Shown: positions 14,872 to 15,326 of the stretch, piece after piece
Layout of the letters: each line of letters starts with the position of its first letter
Numbering within the stretch: position 1 is the first letter of the stretch
Notes under the pieces: generated by a model
The model's database searches: none
What the model was told of the DNA's origin: nothing
Seen by the model: the letters and a program-made list of their open reading frames with translations, nothing else
Assembly (NCBI GenBank): GCA_003354055.1
Contig: PIVQ01000100.1
Coordinates: 1 to 15,326 of the forward strand
Reading direction: 5' to 3'
Length of the DNA stretch: 15,326 bases
From: Desulfobacteraceae bacterium
Lineage (GTDB): Bacteria; Desulfobacterota; Desulfobacteria; Desulfobacterales; Desulfobacteraceae
Translations under genes and position numbers: made by a program

Positions 14872-14903
14872 AAAAGTTTAACACGGTGAAACTTTTAGAT
14901 CAA
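14872..14903 (-). promoter_or_regulatory. Candidate promoter and operator of the XRE-cupin gene
   Basis: Read on the minus strand, TTGATC (complement of 14898-14903), a 17-base spacer and TAAACT (complement of 14875-14880, 4 of 6 consensus matches) form a sigma-70-like promoter. An 8-bp perfect inverted repeat, AAAAGTTT (14872-14879) and AAACTTTT (14889-14896), covers the -10 and most of the spacer. Further AAGTTT half-sites start at 14845 and 14902. This arrangement suggests repression of the gene by its own product. Confidence 0.45.
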
Positions 14904-14931
14904 GTTTGGATTAGAGTTTGTTTTTTTATTT

Positions 14932-15326
14932 TTAAGAGATAAGGGAATGGACGATTTTCAGAAGATTCTCTTTTTGAATGGGCTTGGCCAGATAGCCGTT
15001 CATACCCAGGGACAGGTAGTGTTCCTTATGGCCTTTCATGGCATTGGCGGTCAAGGCCACGATGGGAGTCCTGCGGTCCGTGTCTTTTTCCAGTTCCCGG
15101 ATCCTACGGCAGGCCTCTTCACCATCCATCACCGGCATCTGGATATCCATGAGGATCATGTCAAACTTTTTGGATTTAAAAAGATCCAGGGCTTCCCTGC
15201 CGTTCTGAGCCACACTCACCTGATGACCTGCACTTTTGAGCATAATAGTAGCAACCTTCTGGTTCACTGGATTGTCTTCAGCCAGAAGAACGTTCAAAGA
15301 AGGAATCGTTTCAGGCCCGGCTGAAG
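14932..15326 (-). CDS. C-terminal receiver domain of a hybrid sensor histidine kinase (truncated by window edge)
   Basis: The minus-strand frame is open to the right edge with no stop. The apparent start at 15297 is a TTG inside the reading frame, and the codons upstream of it read like an inter-domain linker. The visible 131 residues contain one receiver domain starting at LNVLLAEDNPVNQKVA, the wording typical of the receiver fused behind the kinase ATPase domain in hybrid kinases. The phosphoacceptor Asp lies in MILMDIQMPVMDG, the conserved Thr in VALTANAM and the Lys in YLAKPI. The protein ends about 10 residues after the fold, so this is its C-terminus. The sensor input and kinase domains lie beyond the window. 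Confidence 0.85.
   Translation of the reverse strand, partial: SAGPETIPSLNVLLAEDNPVNQKVATIMLKSAGHQVSVAQNGREALDLFKSKKFDMILMDIQMPVMDGEEACRRIRELEKDTDRRTPIVALTANAMKGHKEHYLSLGMNGYLAKPIQKENLLKIVHSLIS

Noticed and set aside
14932..15297. Stand-alone single-domain response regulator starting at 15297
   Set aside because: The start would be a TTG and the frame continues open to the window edge with linker-like residues, so it is the end of a hybrid kinase.

Overview
The window looks like chromosomal DNA of an anaerobic deltaproteobacterium of the Desulfobacteraceae type (Desulfobacter/Desulfobacula/Desulfotignum relatives). This is inferred from gene content and gene style: a REC-DUF3369-HD-GYP protein, a NimA-like flavoprotein beside a MocR regulator, an XRE-cupin regulator, a KamA-family radical SAM enzyme, and GC-rich codons such as CGG, CTG and GCC. 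It is not an rRNA- or database-based assignment. No tRNA, rRNA, CRISPR array, transposase or phage gene was seen.

Layout, left to right. (1) Positions 1-1178 are AT-rich and hold the 3' end of a Crp/Fnr-type regulator with a Bacteroidetes-like helix-turn-helix, then a DltE-like short-chain dehydrogenase; they read like a transferred block. (2) After a 246-bp spacer comes a three-gene operon (1425-5952): lipoprotein membrane-fusion protein, RND pump and a small DUF2892 membrane protein; no TolC-like outer-membrane gene is present. (3) A stand-alone response regulator with an HD-GYP cyclic-di-GMP phosphodiesterase domain (6101-7663) has its own candidate promoter. (4) A NimA/pyridoxamine-phosphate-oxidase-like flavoprotein and a MocR-type regulator form a unit (7833-9718) with a palindromic candidate operator in the promoter. 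The MocR protein has Arg where the PLP-binding Lys should be. (5) On the minus strand, a small cupin and an unusual 845-residue KamA-family radical SAM protein (12779 down to 9734) lie divergent from a LysR-type regulator (13270-14163). The roughly 490-bp region between them carries a LysR-type box, direct repeats and inverted repeats. (6) Also on the minus strand, an XRE-cupin regulator has a promoter overlapped by an inverted repeat. The C-terminal receiver domain of a hybrid sensor kinase runs off the right edge.

The most striking object is the KamA-like protein. It is an internal tandem duplication of the radical SAM barrel: the first copy keeps the CxxxCxxC cluster motif, while the second has CxxxSxxH and also loses the GGE motif and the lysine at the PLP-lysine position. 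With the cupin and the divergent LysR regulator it forms a compact, apparently undescribed enzyme cassette. Its substrate cannot be read from the sequence; the lysine-contacting aspartates of lysine 2,3-aminomutase appear to be replaced.
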